Positions 51,585-60,341 of a stretch of 64,000 bases of DNA are shown in pieces. The stretch spans positions 124,001 to 188,000 of the forward strand of contig DASUCV010000011.1 of NCBI GenBank assembly GCA_036275915.1. Reading direction: 5' to 3'. Position 1 is the stretch's first letter; the number at the start of each line of letters is the position of its first letter. The DNA is from Candidatus Polarisedimenticolaceae bacterium (GTDB lineage Bacteria > Acidobacteriota > Polarisedimenticolia > Polarisedimenticolales > DASRJG01). The notes beneath the pieces are model-generated. The model saw nothing but the letters and a program-made list of their open reading frames with translations. It was not told the origin of the DNA and searched no databases. The position numbers were made by a program, and so were the translations under genes.

Positions 51585-52445
51585 ATGAGGCAAGCTCTTC
51601 GCCTTGCGATCCGCCTCACCGCGGTACTCGGGCTGTACGGTGCCGCGGCCGCGCAAGTCTGCGATCCTCCAGGCCCGGCTCCGCGCTTCGGATGCGTATG
51701 GTCCACTGAGACTTGCCAGTGGATCTGCGCGGTCTGCGATCCGTTGGGTGTCGCGCCACGCTCCGATTGCACCTGGGATCAAAACGTCTGCAACTGGATC
51801 TGCCCTGGGTACACGGGCGTCGACGTCACGGTGCACACGACGCATGCGCCCATGCGGGACGCCACCGTCTACGTGAAGCTGTCATCGCTCTGCCGGCAGA
51901 CGGGAGCGTCCGCGACCTGCGGGGGCAGCTTCCCCGTGAGCGCCGCGCTCTCGATCGCGCAGAAGTGCGAGGCTATCGTGCAAACGGTGACGGACAACTG
52001 TGCGCCGGCCGGATACGAAGTCACCGCCGACGACTGCGCCGCGAGCGGAGGCTTCACAGCCAGCAACGTCGGTTGTCCCGGCACCCAGTTCGCGCTCGGC
52101 CTCTCGAACGACCCGAACGTTTTCGATCAGTCGGATCAGCCGGCGCTCCCCGACGGCGAATCGGAGCTCACGCAAGGTTGGTGCGATCCCATGCCGGGCA
52201 CGGTCGCCGGTCTGCACGTCGACAAGGCGAGCGGCGGCTCGAACATCCACCTGACGTGGAGCCCCGATTCGAACGCCGAGAACTACACCGCGTTCGACGA
52301 CTCGGCGTCGAGCGGCAGCTTCGACGTGACGGTCGGCACGGCGACGGACCCGGCCACCGGCCTGACGGTCGCAATGCCGCAGGGCACCGAGTTCTACCTC
52401 GTGTCCGGGAGCAACCCGACCTGCGGGTCGGGGCCGAAGGACTGA
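51585..52445 (+). CDS. Cys-rich secreted protein with tandem CxWIC units
   Basis: This 286-residue exported protein starts at ATG 51585 behind TAGGAGCGC. After the signal peptide (LRLAIRLTAVLGLYGAAAA) two tandem units of about 24 residues follow pattern CDPxGxAPRxxCxW, then four to five residues, then CxWIC. A carboxypeptidase-like beta domain comes next (VDVTVHTTHAPMRDATVYVKL) with further Cys residues. The C-terminus resembles an Fn3-type strand set (VDKASGGSNIHLTWSPDSNAEN). I recognise no family. It may be a surface protein with two disulfide-knotted modules. Confidence 0.72.
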   Translation: MRQALRLAIRLTAVLGLYGAAAAQVCDPPGPAPRFGCVWSTETCQWICAVCDPLGVAPRSDCTWDQNVCNWICPGYTGVDVTVHTTHAPMRDATVYVKLSSLCRQTGASATCGGSFPVSAALSIAQKCEAIVQTVTDNCAPAGYEVTADDCAASGGFTASNVGCPGTQFALGLSNDPNVFDQSDQPALPDGESELTQGWCDPMPGTVAGLHVDKASGGSNIHLTWSPDSNAENYTAFDDSASSGSFDVTVGTATDPATGLTVAMPQGTEFYLVSGSNPTCGSGPKD

Positions 52446-52455
52446 ACGTCGAGCG

Positions 52456-52995
52456 CTACGGACACGGAGACGGGTTCGGACGCTCGACGCCGCTCGTGCG
52501 GAGTCCCTTCGTCCCTTCCTCGCCGAGGCGGTTCCGGGCGGTGACGAGATAGAAGTAGCCCTGGCCCGCGGCCGGCGTCGCCGCATCGGTCGCGCTTTCG
52601 GCGGTCAGCCCCGATGAGAAGCAGGTGCCGCCGCCCAAGAAGCCGCTGAGCGCGTCGCGGTAGACCTCGTACTGTCCGACCGATCGCTCGGGATTCCACA
52701 CCATCGAGGTCTTGCTCGTGAAGAGCTGCTGCTGCACTTCACCGGGAGGCGGGTAGACATCGACGAAGCCGCCGTCCATGTGGAAGCTGGCGCTTGCGAG
52801 GCCGACGCCGAGGAACCCGTCGCCGAGGGCGTCGAGCTTGATCCGATGGCTGGCGGAGGCGCCGGAGGCGCCGTTCACCGGGTCGCCCCCGTTGTTCACG
52901 ATCGATTCGGTGAGCTTGTAGCTCGCGCTCGTCTGCGCGAGCGCCGGCGCCGCGGCTGCGGCCGCGATGGCGAGCACGACGATGCGCGTGTGCAT
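52456..52995 (-). CDS. Small exported Fn3-like protein
   Basis: This 179-residue protein starts behind GGAGG with a signal peptide (MHTRIVVLAIAAAAAAPALA). It continues through a beta-rich N-domain (SASYKLTESIVNNGGD, GFLGVGLASASFHMDGGFVD). Its C-terminus is an Fn3-like set: SKTSMVWNPERSVGQYEVYRD then GYFYLVTARNRLGEEGTKG. It is the last gene of the long minus-strand run and is 13 bp downstream of the tail-fibre-like gene. It converges on the Cys-rich secreted gene. Confidence 0.72.
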   Translation of the reverse strand: MHTRIVVLAIAAAAAAPALAQTSASYKLTESIVNNGGDPVNGASGASASHRIKLDALGDGFLGVGLASASFHMDGGFVDVYPPPGEVQQQLFTSKTSMVWNPERSVGQYEVYRDALSGFLGGGTCFSSGLTAESATDAATPAAGQGYFYLVTARNRLGEEGTKGLRTSGVERPNPSPCP

Positions 52996-53008
52996 GTTCG
53001 CCTCCGGC

Positions 53009-55360
53009 TCAGCGCGTCATGACGAGGACCCGGATGAGCCCCGTTCCGGAGGGCAGCGGCTCGAGCGCCTTACCGACGACGGTGCCCTGGGACGGGTTCT
53101 CTCCGGCGCGCATCGCATACCCCGGCGTCGCCGAGGCCACGAGCAGATCGTTCATGGCGATCGCGCCGTAGCTCGCGTCCACGCGGCACGCGACGATCGT
53201 CCCCGGCAAGGCGAGAGGAGCCGTCTCGGTCCAGACCACCGACGCGGCGCCGGCGACGATCCCGACGACACCGGGATCGGCGGCGCGCACGGCACGCCGC
53301 AGATCGCCGGGACGAGCGCCGTCGCTCGCGATCACGTCGCCGGCGGCGACCGTCTCCTCCACCGCGACCGGCGTGGTGTTCGGCGGGAAAGTCTCTACGA
53401 GTGCGCTCGACCCTCCTTCGTGAATGCCGATGTCGGGCGCGATGGCACCCATCCGCGTCGTCTCCACGACCGGCTGCGGCGTCGCTATTCGCGCCGGCGG
53501 CGGAGGCGTTGCCACGGGAGCCTTCGGCTCCGGCGCGTTCTTGTGCGGACCGACGGCGTCGGTCGCGGGATCGTAGACGTGGATCGCGGCCTCGAGCGCC
53601 TTCGACGCGGTGAGGTCGGGAGCCTCGGCGCGTCCCGTCAGCGCCTGGTGCATGCGGGTGAATCGCGAGAGCGCGCTGTAGCTCCGGAGCTCCGGCGCCT
53701 TGTCGTACTCGTCTTCCTCGACGCGGTGCGACGGGATCGAAGCGTCGTGCCTTCGCACCTGTACGACGGCGCGATCTTCGAAGCCGATGCGCAGGCCCCA
53801 GACCATGTAGTCGAATTCGGCGTCCGAATCCGCGGGGCCGCGCACGACGATCACGTGGGTGCTCTTCTCGACGATCGCGAGCGGCACCGCGTCGCCGATC
53901 GGCGTCACGGTCCCGGTGAGCCCGATGTCCGGGTTCGCGACGAGCGCGAACGTCTCGCCGAGCGTGACGCGCGCCTCGCCGTGGACGAGCCGCCCCGATC
54001 CCCGCGTGTAGACGGCGACCTCGTCTCCTTCGGGCGCGGTATAGACGATCGTCCGCGACGGATCGGTCGGGTGGTTCTGGATGAAGCTGACGCCGCCCGT
54101 CCCGGTGATCTTGCTCCCCGCGCTGCCGACCCAGGCGTAGTTGCCGTAGTAGTCGTCGCGGAAGAAACCCGGAAAGCCGCCCGGCTCGTTGCTGTAGCCG
54201 TAGATCGCAGTTGGATTCCCGAAATAGTCCGAGCTCCCCAGGTAGGCGTTGACGTTGTGGTAGGCGCGCGTGAAAAAGCCGCCCGCATAGTTGCCGATGC
54301 CGTAGATCCCCTCGTCGCCGAACCCGATCCACGACTTCCCGCTGTAGGTCGAGTCGGCGAAGTAACCGCCTGCGCCCGGATAGGCTCCGTACCCCATCGC
54401 TCCGAAGTCGCCGCTCCCCAGGTCGATCGTTCCGAACCCGGACCTCGAGACGAAGCGCGCGCCCGGGGCTCCCGAGGCGTAGGCGCCGATCGACCCCGTG
54501 GCCAAGTTGATCGACACCTGAGTGTTTTCGAAGTAGCCGCCGGTCGCGGTCCCGTGCCCGTAGACGCCGTACCCGCCGGAGCCGACGTCCGCGTAGTCCC
54601 CAGAGTTGTCGTAGAGGTATCCGCCCCCTGAGCTGCCGTGCGCGGACACGCCGATGTGGTTGTAACCGAGCCACGCCTCGTCGACCGTGTTGTTGTTGCG
54701 GAACCACCCGCCGGCGTCGTCGCCCTGCGCGCGGATGCCGGTCTTGATGACGCCGGTGTCGGCGACGTAGGCGAAGGCGCCGTTGGCGCCGAACGCGCCG
54801 CCAGTCTGAGTGCCGGTCGCGTTGAGCGCGATGCCGGAGGCGACCGACGTCTCGAGCCCGCCGTTGACGACGAGGTGGCCGGCCTTGGTCTGCGTGGACG
54901 CGGAGGTATCGACGAAGCCCGACGCAGGCTTCCCCTGGAGGTTGCTCGCGTTCAGCGCATACGCCGACGACTGGACCCTTAGGCGCGGGCTCAACACCTC
55001 GCCGCCGACCGTGATCTGGAGATACGTGGCGCCGAAGTCGCGGAACACCTGGTCGAGCGAGGTGTACGCCCCCGCGCCCGAGCCGTCGGTGACGGTTCCT
55101 CCACCGAGCTGCACGTCGAATAGCCCCCCGGTCACCGCGACGGCGTTCCCGCCGCCTCCGGTGTGGGAGTCGACGAGGATCTCGTTCCCCGCTGTCGCCG
55201 CGTCGAAGAAGCGGAAGACCATGTCGAACGTGCCGTTCCTCGGCTTGTCCGACGCGTCCCTCAGGACGCCCTGGTAGTTGACGAGCGTGGGCGGATCGGC
55301 CGCAAGCGCCGCGGCGGCGAGCAGCAACGAAGAGATCGCGATGACGGTCCGGTTCTTCAT
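53009..55360 (-). CDS. Large tail-fibre-like or adhesin-like repeat protein
   Basis: This 783-residue exported protein has GAGGTG before ATG 55360 and a signal peptide (MKNRTVIAISSLLLAAAALA). An N-domain follows, of the type LVNYQGVLRDASDKPRNGTF (about 25-155). The long central part (about 165-425) consists of Gly/Tyr-rich units (GYGVYGHGTATGGYF, GDFGAMGYGAYPGAGGYF, EGIYGIGNYAGGFF) suggesting a beta-helical shaft. A C-terminal domain (about 630-783) has DLRRAVRAADPGVVGIVAGA and DASYGAIAMNDLLVASATPGYAM, as in many phage-tail or trimeric surface proteins. No chaperone or tail sheath genes are seen, so a cell-surface role is more likely than a phage. Confidence 0.78.
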   Translation of the reverse strand: MKNRTVIAISSLLLAAAALAADPPTLVNYQGVLRDASDKPRNGTFDMVFRFFDAATAGNEILVDSHTGGGGNAVAVTGGLFDVQLGGGTVTDGSGAGAYTSLDQVFRDFGATYLQITVGGEVLSPRLRVQSSAYALNASNLQGKPASGFVDTSASTQTKAGHLVVNGGLETSVASGIALNATGTQTGGAFGANGAFAYVADTGVIKTGIRAQGDDAGGWFRNNNTVDEAWLGYNHIGVSAHGSSGGGYLYDNSGDYADVGSGGYGVYGHGTATGGYFENTQVSINLATGSIGAYASGAPGARFVSRSGFGTIDLGSGDFGAMGYGAYPGAGGYFADSTYSGKSWIGFGDEGIYGIGNYAGGFFTRAYHNVNAYLGSSDYFGNPTAIYGYSNEPGGFPGFFRDDYYGNYAWVGSAGSKITGTGGVSFIQNHPTDPSRTIVYTAPEGDEVAVYTRGSGRLVHGEARVTLGETFALVANPDIGLTGTVTPIGDAVPLAIVEKSTHVIVVRGPADSDAEFDYMVWGLRIGFEDRAVVQVRRHDASIPSHRVEEDEYDKAPELRSYSALSRFTRMHQALTGRAEAPDLTASKALEAAIHVYDPATDAVGPHKNAPEPKAPVATPPPPARIATPQPVVETTRMGAIAPDIGIHEGGSSALVETFPPNTTPVAVEETVAAGDVIASDGARPGDLRRAVRAADPGVVGIVAGAASVVWTETAPLALPGTIVACRVDASYGAIAMNDLLVASATPGYAMRAGENPSQGTVVGKALEPLPSGTGLIRVLVMTR

Positions 55361-55437
55361 GGGTCGCACCTCGCGCCCGAACGTACCGGCCGATCGCACT
55401 TGCGGGAACTGTGTGATCACACAGAAAAGAGGGAACG

Positions 55438-56085
55438 CTACTCGATCAACCCCTCGCGGAGGGCCTTCGCGACCGCCTCCGATTTCGTCTGCACCTGGAG
55501 CTTCCGGTAGATCTGCTGGAGGTGGAACGACACCGTGCTCGCCGTGACGCCGAGGCGCTCGCCCGCCGTCCGGTAGTGAAGCCCCTCCGCCATCAGCCGC
55601 AGGAGGCGCGTCTCGTGCGGCGTCAGGTGGTAATCGGGCGGCGACTTCGGCGCCAGCTCGCGGAAGAGCCCGATCACCCGGCGGGCGATCTGCGGGGACA
55701 TCGGCGAGCCTCCCGCGACCGCTTGGCGCAGCGCGTCGATCAGCTCGTCCGGCGGGGTGTTCTTGACGAGATAGCCCGTCGCCCCCGCGCACAGCGCGTC
55801 GAAGATTCTCTGGTCCTCGGCGTAGATCGAGAGCACGAGGAGGATCAGCGCCGGGTGGCGCCGCGCGAGGATGCGGATCCCCTCGATCCCCGACATCCCG
55901 GGAAGTCCGATGTCGACCAGCACGACGTCCGGCAGCGGCGGCGCGATCCGCGGGAGCGCCTCCTCCATCGATCCCCACGCCCCCGCGAAGGCGAGGCCTT
56001 CGGTCTCGTCGAGCAAGAGCTCGAGCGCCTCCCGGATGTCGGGCCGATCTTCGATGACCGCCACCCGGATGACCCGGTCCGTCAC
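55438..56085 (-). CDS. LuxR/NarL-type response regulator
   Basis: This 215-residue regulator has a receiver domain (about 5-125: VAVIEDRPDIREALEL, phosphoacceptor Asp in VVLVDIGLPGMSGIEG, LSIYAEDQ, LVKNTPPDEL). A C-terminal LuxR helix-turn-helix follows (LTPHETRLLRLMAEGL, then LGVTASTVSFHLQQIYRKL). GTG 56085 is chosen because GAGGAGG precedes it. It is the cognate partner of the propeller kinase 55 bp upstream. It probably controls genes in the same minus-strand run. Confidence 0.93.
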   Translation of the reverse strand: MTDRVIRVAVIEDRPDIREALELLLDETEGLAFAGAWGSMEEALPRIAPPLPDVVLVDIGLPGMSGIEGIRILARRHPALILLVLSIYAEDQRIFDALCAGATGYLVKNTPPDELIDALRQAVAGGSPMSPQIARRVIGLFRELAPKSPPDYHLTPHETRLLRLMAEGLHYRTAGERLGVTASTVSFHLQQIYRKLQVQTKSEAVAKALREGLIE

Positions 56086-56140
56086 GAGCGCCTCCTCACG
56101 AAGACCTTACCGTCATCGCGGACGATCCGGCACTGTGCGA

Positions 56141-59029
56141 TCAGACAGGGTTCGCGTCCCTGTGTTGCCGGAGCGGCGCGTGGACCGCGACGGTCGTCCC
56201 CGCCGCCGGGTTCGACGAGATCTCGCATGCGCCCCCGAGGGCGGCCGAGCGCTGCCGCAGGCTCGCGAGGCCGGTCCCCGCGGGGGTCGCCGCGACGTCG
56301 AAGCCGCGTCCGTCGTCGGTCACGACGAGGTCCAGCGCGCCGCCCTCGACCCGCAGGTCCACCGTCAGCGTCCTGCATGCGGCGTGCTTCGCCGCGTTGT
56401 TGACGCTCTCCTTGAAGAGGAGGAACGTCTGGCGCCTCAGGCGCGGGTCGAGCCGCCCGCCGTCCGGCGCCTGCGCCGAGAAGACGAGCGCGATCCCCTG
56501 CGCGGCGCACGTGTCCTCGGCGTAGCGGCGCATGCGAAGGGCGAGGTCTTCGGCGCGATCGTGGCGCGGGTCGACCGCCCACACGACGTCGCTCATCGAT
56601 CCGACCACGCGCCGCGCTTCACGGGCCACCGTCTCGAGGAGCGGCGCCACCTCGCCGGCGCCGCGCGCCAGCCGCTTGCGCGCGACCTCGCTCAGGATCG
56701 CGATCTGCGACAGCGTCGCCCCAATGTCGTCGTGAAGATCGGTCGCGATATGCGCGCGCACGCGCTCGATGCGGATGAGCTGCGCCACGCGGTAGCGGTA
56801 GAGCGCCAACGCCGACAAGGCGGCCGCGAGGGCGGCGAGCGAGACGAACCACCATGTGCGCCAGAACGGGGGAAGCACGTCGAACGCGACGCTCGCGGGC
56901 GCCGCCGACCAGTGCGCTCCGTCGAGCGACCCGCGCACCTCGGCGTGATAGCGGCCCGGCGGCAGGTTCACGAACTGGAACGACGGCCGGCTCGACGCGT
57001 CGAGCCAGGGGGCATCCGGTCCGAGCCGCACCTGGTAGCGCAGCCGCGACGGGTCCCGGTACGAGAGCGCCGCGAACCGGAGCTCGATCGTGTTGTGGCG
57101 ATAGGGGAGGCCGATGCGCCCCTCGCGCGGGAGCGGCCGTCCCTCGACGAGCGACTCCTCGAGCTCGACGGGCGGGACCGGAGCCGGCGCGCGCCGAACC
57201 TGAAACGGGATGCGCACCAGCCCCGCGAGCGTCGCGATCCAGAGATCGCCCGAAGCGTCTTCGACGAGATCCTCGGCGTCGCTGATCATCAGGCCGTGCC
57301 ACGGCGACGGGCGCTCGACGATCTCCCATCCCGCTTCGGTTCCCGGACGCGCGACCGCACGGACGATCGTTCCGAAGCTCACGATCCAGGCGCCGCCGGA
57401 AGGGGAGGCGCGAAGCCTGCGCACCAGAGGCGTCGGCAGCGCGCTCGAGCCGGCGATCCGCTCGAAGCGGTCCGTTCCCGCGCTGCGGTAGACGCCCGCG
57501 AGGAGCGTGCCCGCCCAGATCTCTCCCGGCGCGATCTCGGCGAGAGAGGTGACCTCTCCGGCGCCCTCGATCCGGGAGCAGCCCCAGCTCGCCTCGCTCC
57601 CGCCCGCGACCGCACCGGCGTCGGCGTGGCAGACATCTTCACCCGCGCTCGCCCAGAGACGCCCGTCACGATCCTCGAGCAGCGCCACCGGCGACGCGCC
57701 GTGGAACGCCGTGGGCCCAACACGCGGTGATGGCGTCTCTCCGCTCGACACCATCAACCCGAGATTCGTGGAGAGCCACATCCGGCCGGAGGCACCCGGC
57801 GTGCACGCACCGACGTTCGTCAATCCCGGCTGCGGCAACGAGACGAAACCGACACGACGGTGCGAGACGAACCGACCCGCCGCCCCGGCCCACATCGTGC
57901 CGTCGCTCGCCATGCACACCGCGCTCGTTCCGGTGTCCGGGACACGCTCCGGACGCCATGAAGCACCTTCGCCACGGAGCAGCGTCAGCCCGCCCCACGA
58001 ATCGACCCACACCCCTTCGTCCGCGAGCGCCAGCCGCCGCACGCTCGGCGACGCCATCCCGTCCGCCGAAGACCACGCGACGGTGTCGGGCGCCGGGTAC
58101 TGAAGGAGCCCGCGATAGCTCGCGAGCCAGAGGCTCCCCTCGCGATCGACGAGGAGCGGCCCACCGCTCGGCACCCCCTCGCGCGGACCGAGGATCTCAG
58201 GCGGCGACCCGGGGCGCAGGGCAACGAGCGAAGAGTCGTACGCGACCCACAGCGTGCCGCTCCGCTCGACCATGTCGATCGGTCGCGCCGCCATGCGGAA
58301 CAGCTCGCGCGTCTCGGCACCGCGGATCGACACCACGCGCCCACCGCCCCCAGGCGGGACGTGGAGCACGACGAGCGAGCCGTCCGCTCGCACCGACGCG
58401 CGTTGCACCCCCTCGATCGCGGCGAGGCGTCCCGGCGCGCCGCCGGCGTCGAGGCGGGAGATCGCCGACCGCGTGACGAGGATCGGCGCGCCGTCCTCCG
58501 ACACTTCGAGGAGCGTCGGCCTGCCCGAATTCGCCGCCGAGGACTCCGTCCATGCGCCGCCCGCGGGCTTCGACCAGATGCGATCCTCGCCGATCGCCCA
58601 GATCCTCGAAGTCCGGTCCCAGATCGGCTTCCCCACGATGACGACCGGCGCACCGTCCCGCCCCACGACCGGCCGGATCGCATCGCCGACCACCTCGTCG
58701 AGCCTCCCGACGTCGCCCGGGCCCTCGCGCACGAGGACCTCTCCCGAGGGCCCCGTGGCGACCACTTTGACGTAGCGGCGCTCCAGCTCCCTCGCCCACG
58801 GTCGGACCTCCACGCCGTCGTATCGAAACAAAGCCCCGCCTGCCGTGATCCACAGGTACCCGCGGCTGTCCTGTGCGATCGAGTTGATCTCCGAGAACGG
58901 AAGCCCGCGCTCGAGATCGAACCTCCGTTGCAGCCGCTCGAGGCCGAGCGCGTCCCGAACGACCGCGCATGACGCGACGACGACCGCCGCGTGGGCCAGG
59001 GCCCGGCGTCCGGGGACGACGAGACGCAT
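56141..59029 (-). CDS. Propeller-type sensor histidine kinase (Reg_prop, Y_Y_Y, HisKA_3)
   Basis: This 962-residue kinase starts at ATG 59029 with a signal-like N-terminus. Two-component-propeller repeats make up about 40-600 (INSIAQDSRGYLWITAGGAL, SLVALRPGSPPEILG, EDRDGRLWASAGEDVCH). A Y_Y_Y domain (about 660-720: YRDPSRLRYQVRLG, FVNLPPGRYHAEVRGSLDG) leads to one TM segment (WWFVSLAALAAALSALALY). HisKA_3 (TDLHDDIGATLSQIAILSEV) and HATPase (DDGRGFDVAATPAGTGLASL) domains close the protein. The periplasmic propeller likely senses a polymer or large ligand. It lies between the membrane-HHH gene upstream (25 bp) and its regulator. Confidence 0.93.
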   Translation of the reverse strand: MRLVVPGRRALAHAAVVVASCAVVRDALGLERLQRRFDLERGLPFSEINSIAQDSRGYLWITAGGALFRYDGVEVRPWARELERRYVKVVATGPSGEVLVREGPGDVGRLDEVVGDAIRPVVGRDGAPVVIVGKPIWDRTSRIWAIGEDRIWSKPAGGAWTESSAANSGRPTLLEVSEDGAPILVTRSAISRLDAGGAPGRLAAIEGVQRASVRADGSLVVLHVPPGGGGRVVSIRGAETRELFRMAARPIDMVERSGTLWVAYDSSLVALRPGSPPEILGPREGVPSGGPLLVDREGSLWLASYRGLLQYPAPDTVAWSSADGMASPSVRRLALADEGVWVDSWGGLTLLRGEGASWRPERVPDTGTSAVCMASDGTMWAGAAGRFVSHRRVGFVSLPQPGLTNVGACTPGASGRMWLSTNLGLMVSSGETPSPRVGPTAFHGASPVALLEDRDGRLWASAGEDVCHADAGAVAGGSEASWGCSRIEGAGEVTSLAEIAPGEIWAGTLLAGVYRSAGTDRFERIAGSSALPTPLVRRLRASPSGGAWIVSFGTIVRAVARPGTEAGWEIVERPSPWHGLMISDAEDLVEDASGDLWIATLAGLVRIPFQVRRAPAPVPPVELEESLVEGRPLPREGRIGLPYRHNTIELRFAALSYRDPSRLRYQVRLGPDAPWLDASSRPSFQFVNLPPGRYHAEVRGSLDGAHWSAAPASVAFDVLPPFWRTWWFVSLAALAAALSALALYRYRVAQLIRIERVRAHIATDLHDDIGATLSQIAILSEVARKRLARGAGEVAPLLETVAREARRVVGSMSDVVWAVDPRHDRAEDLALRMRRYAEDTCAAQGIALVFSAQAPDGGRLDPRLRRQTFLLFKESVNNAAKHAACRTLTVDLRVEGGALDLVVTDDGRGFDVAATPAGTGLASLRQRSAALGGACEISSNPAAGTTVAVHAPLRQHRDANPV

Positions 59030-59054
59030 GGGGGCATTGTCGCTCAGCCGTGTC

Positions 59055-60116
59055 CTAGGACCCGTTCTGCTGCCACACCGCCCGGATGAATAGCGTGTAA
59101 GGATCGCCCGCGATCTCGCGTAGCGTGCGTTCGAGCACCGCTTCATCGAGCGCGATGCACTTCGCGCCGGCCGTCAACGTCGCCCTCGCCGCGGCGCTCG
59201 CGGCGGCATTGCCGCCGTCCAGGTCGTCGATGAGCGTGCCGATCTCCATCGCCCCACGCATCGAGTAGCGCGTCAGGTTCGGCAGGTCCTTCGGGAAGTA
59301 GATCCATGCCAGCGCCTGGCTCATGCAGTCGACGATGTAGCTGAAGCTGAAGCTCGAGCAGCGGTGCATGAGATCGAGCGGGTCGCCGTAGGCGAGCTGA
59401 ACGATCGTCGTCACCCCTTCGTCGGCCAGCTTCTCCGCAGCGCGCGTGTTGATCCCTTGCAGCTTCTCGAGCTCGCTCTCGACGAACGGGCCGTCTTCCC
59501 CGAGATCGAGCTTCTTGGACGACACGCGGCGCGCGATCCCCATCAAGGTCTTCGTCGGGAACGCGCCGAGCATGAACGCGAGCGGCCCGCGGATCTCCTG
59601 GATGGACAGAGCGGACAGCGCATACCCCATCGGCAACCCGATGGCGAGCCTCAGGCATGCGCCGATGAGGTCCGACGGTGCCATGTCGTGGGCCCGCCAT
59701 CGGGTGATCAGCTCGCTCACCACCCACATGTACGCGCCCGCGAGGGCAAGGACCGCGAGCATGATCTTCTCGCTGGGTGCGACGTCGTGCCGCAGCGATT
59801 CCGAGAGGTTGCTCATGCTCCAGTACACGACGAACGCCGACATCGCCGCGAGCAGCAGCAGCGGAAGGTAGTACCTGCGCCTGCTGAACTGCTCGTCGAA
59901 GAACCGCGCGATCCGCTCGCGTCCGTCCCGGACGTCGGGGACCTCCGCCGGGTAGTAGGTCTCGAAGTAGAGCGCGATCGCCTCGTTCGACAGCAGCGCC
60001 AGGACCTCACGCCGCCGGCGGGGCCAGACGCGCGTCAGATAGAAGACCGGCGGGGCCATCATGAGCGCCCACAGCAGCACCATGCTCGCGTAGAGCGGAG
60101 GCCCGGCCATCGTCAC
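59055..60116 (-). CDS. Membrane protein with helix-hairpin-helix C-domain
   Basis: This 353-residue protein starts at GTG 60116, overlapping the upstream stop (GTGA). TM segments lie near residues 8-28 and 83-103, and a TM cluster follows at about 115-195 (IMLAVLALAGAYMWVVSEL, GACLRLAIGLPMGYALSAL, PLAFMLGAFPTKTLMGIA). The cytoplasmic part holds a helix-hairpin-helix unit (LEKLQGINTRAAEKLADEGV) resembling DUF4332-type ssDNA- or protein-binding HHH motifs. Its tail reads IAGDPYTLFIRAVWQQ. A membrane-tethered HHH is unusual. No family recognised. Confidence 0.7.
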   Translation of the reverse strand: MTMAGPPLYASMVLLWALMMAPPVFYLTRVWPRRRREVLALLSNEAIALYFETYYPAEVPDVRDGRERIARFFDEQFSRRRYYLPLLLLAAMSAFVVYWSMSNLSESLRHDVAPSEKIMLAVLALAGAYMWVVSELITRWRAHDMAPSDLIGACLRLAIGLPMGYALSALSIQEIRGPLAFMLGAFPTKTLMGIARRVSSKKLDLGEDGPFVESELEKLQGINTRAAEKLADEGVTTIVQLAYGDPLDLMHRCSSFSFSYIVDCMSQALAWIYFPKDLPNLTRYSMRGAMEIGTLIDDLDGGNAAASAAARATLTAGAKCIALDEAVLERTLREIAGDPYTLFIRAVWQQNGS

Positions 60117-60325
60117 GCGTCCGGGAAATCGCTCTTCTTGAATCGCTTGAAGTCGACGGAGCTCGATACATTCGCCGACGTGCGGTGCGGCACGACGGTG
60201 AACGTACCGTTGTCGTCCTCGTGGGCCTCGACCAGGCTCACGCTGTCGTCGGAGTCGAGCATGTCCTGGACGACGCCGCCGACTCTCGCGCGCGGGACAT
60301 TGGTAATCGGACTGGGGAATGCCAT
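60113..60325 (-). CDS. Small 70-residue protein
   Basis: This 70-residue acidic/polar protein has no signal peptide or TM segment (PSPITNVPRARVGGVVQDML, then SVSLVEAHEDDNGTFTVVPH, then SVDFKRFKKSDFPDA). AAGGAG lies 6 bp before ATG 60325, a strong site, and the gene lies between a lipoprotein gene (16 bp) and the membrane-HHH gene (overlap). Its conserved position would support it as a real operon member. Function unknown. Confidence 0.6.
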   Translation of the reverse strand: MAFPSPITNVPRARVGGVVQDMLDSDDSVSLVEAHEDDNGTFTVVPHRTSANVSSSVDFKRFKKSDFPDA

Positions 60326-60341
60326 CCGTGGCTCCTTTCCG

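Noticed and set aside
53009-55360. Prophage tail fibre
   Set aside because: No capsid, portal, terminase, sheath or integrase genes were seen nearby, and the gene has a signal peptide, so a phage origin is not supported.
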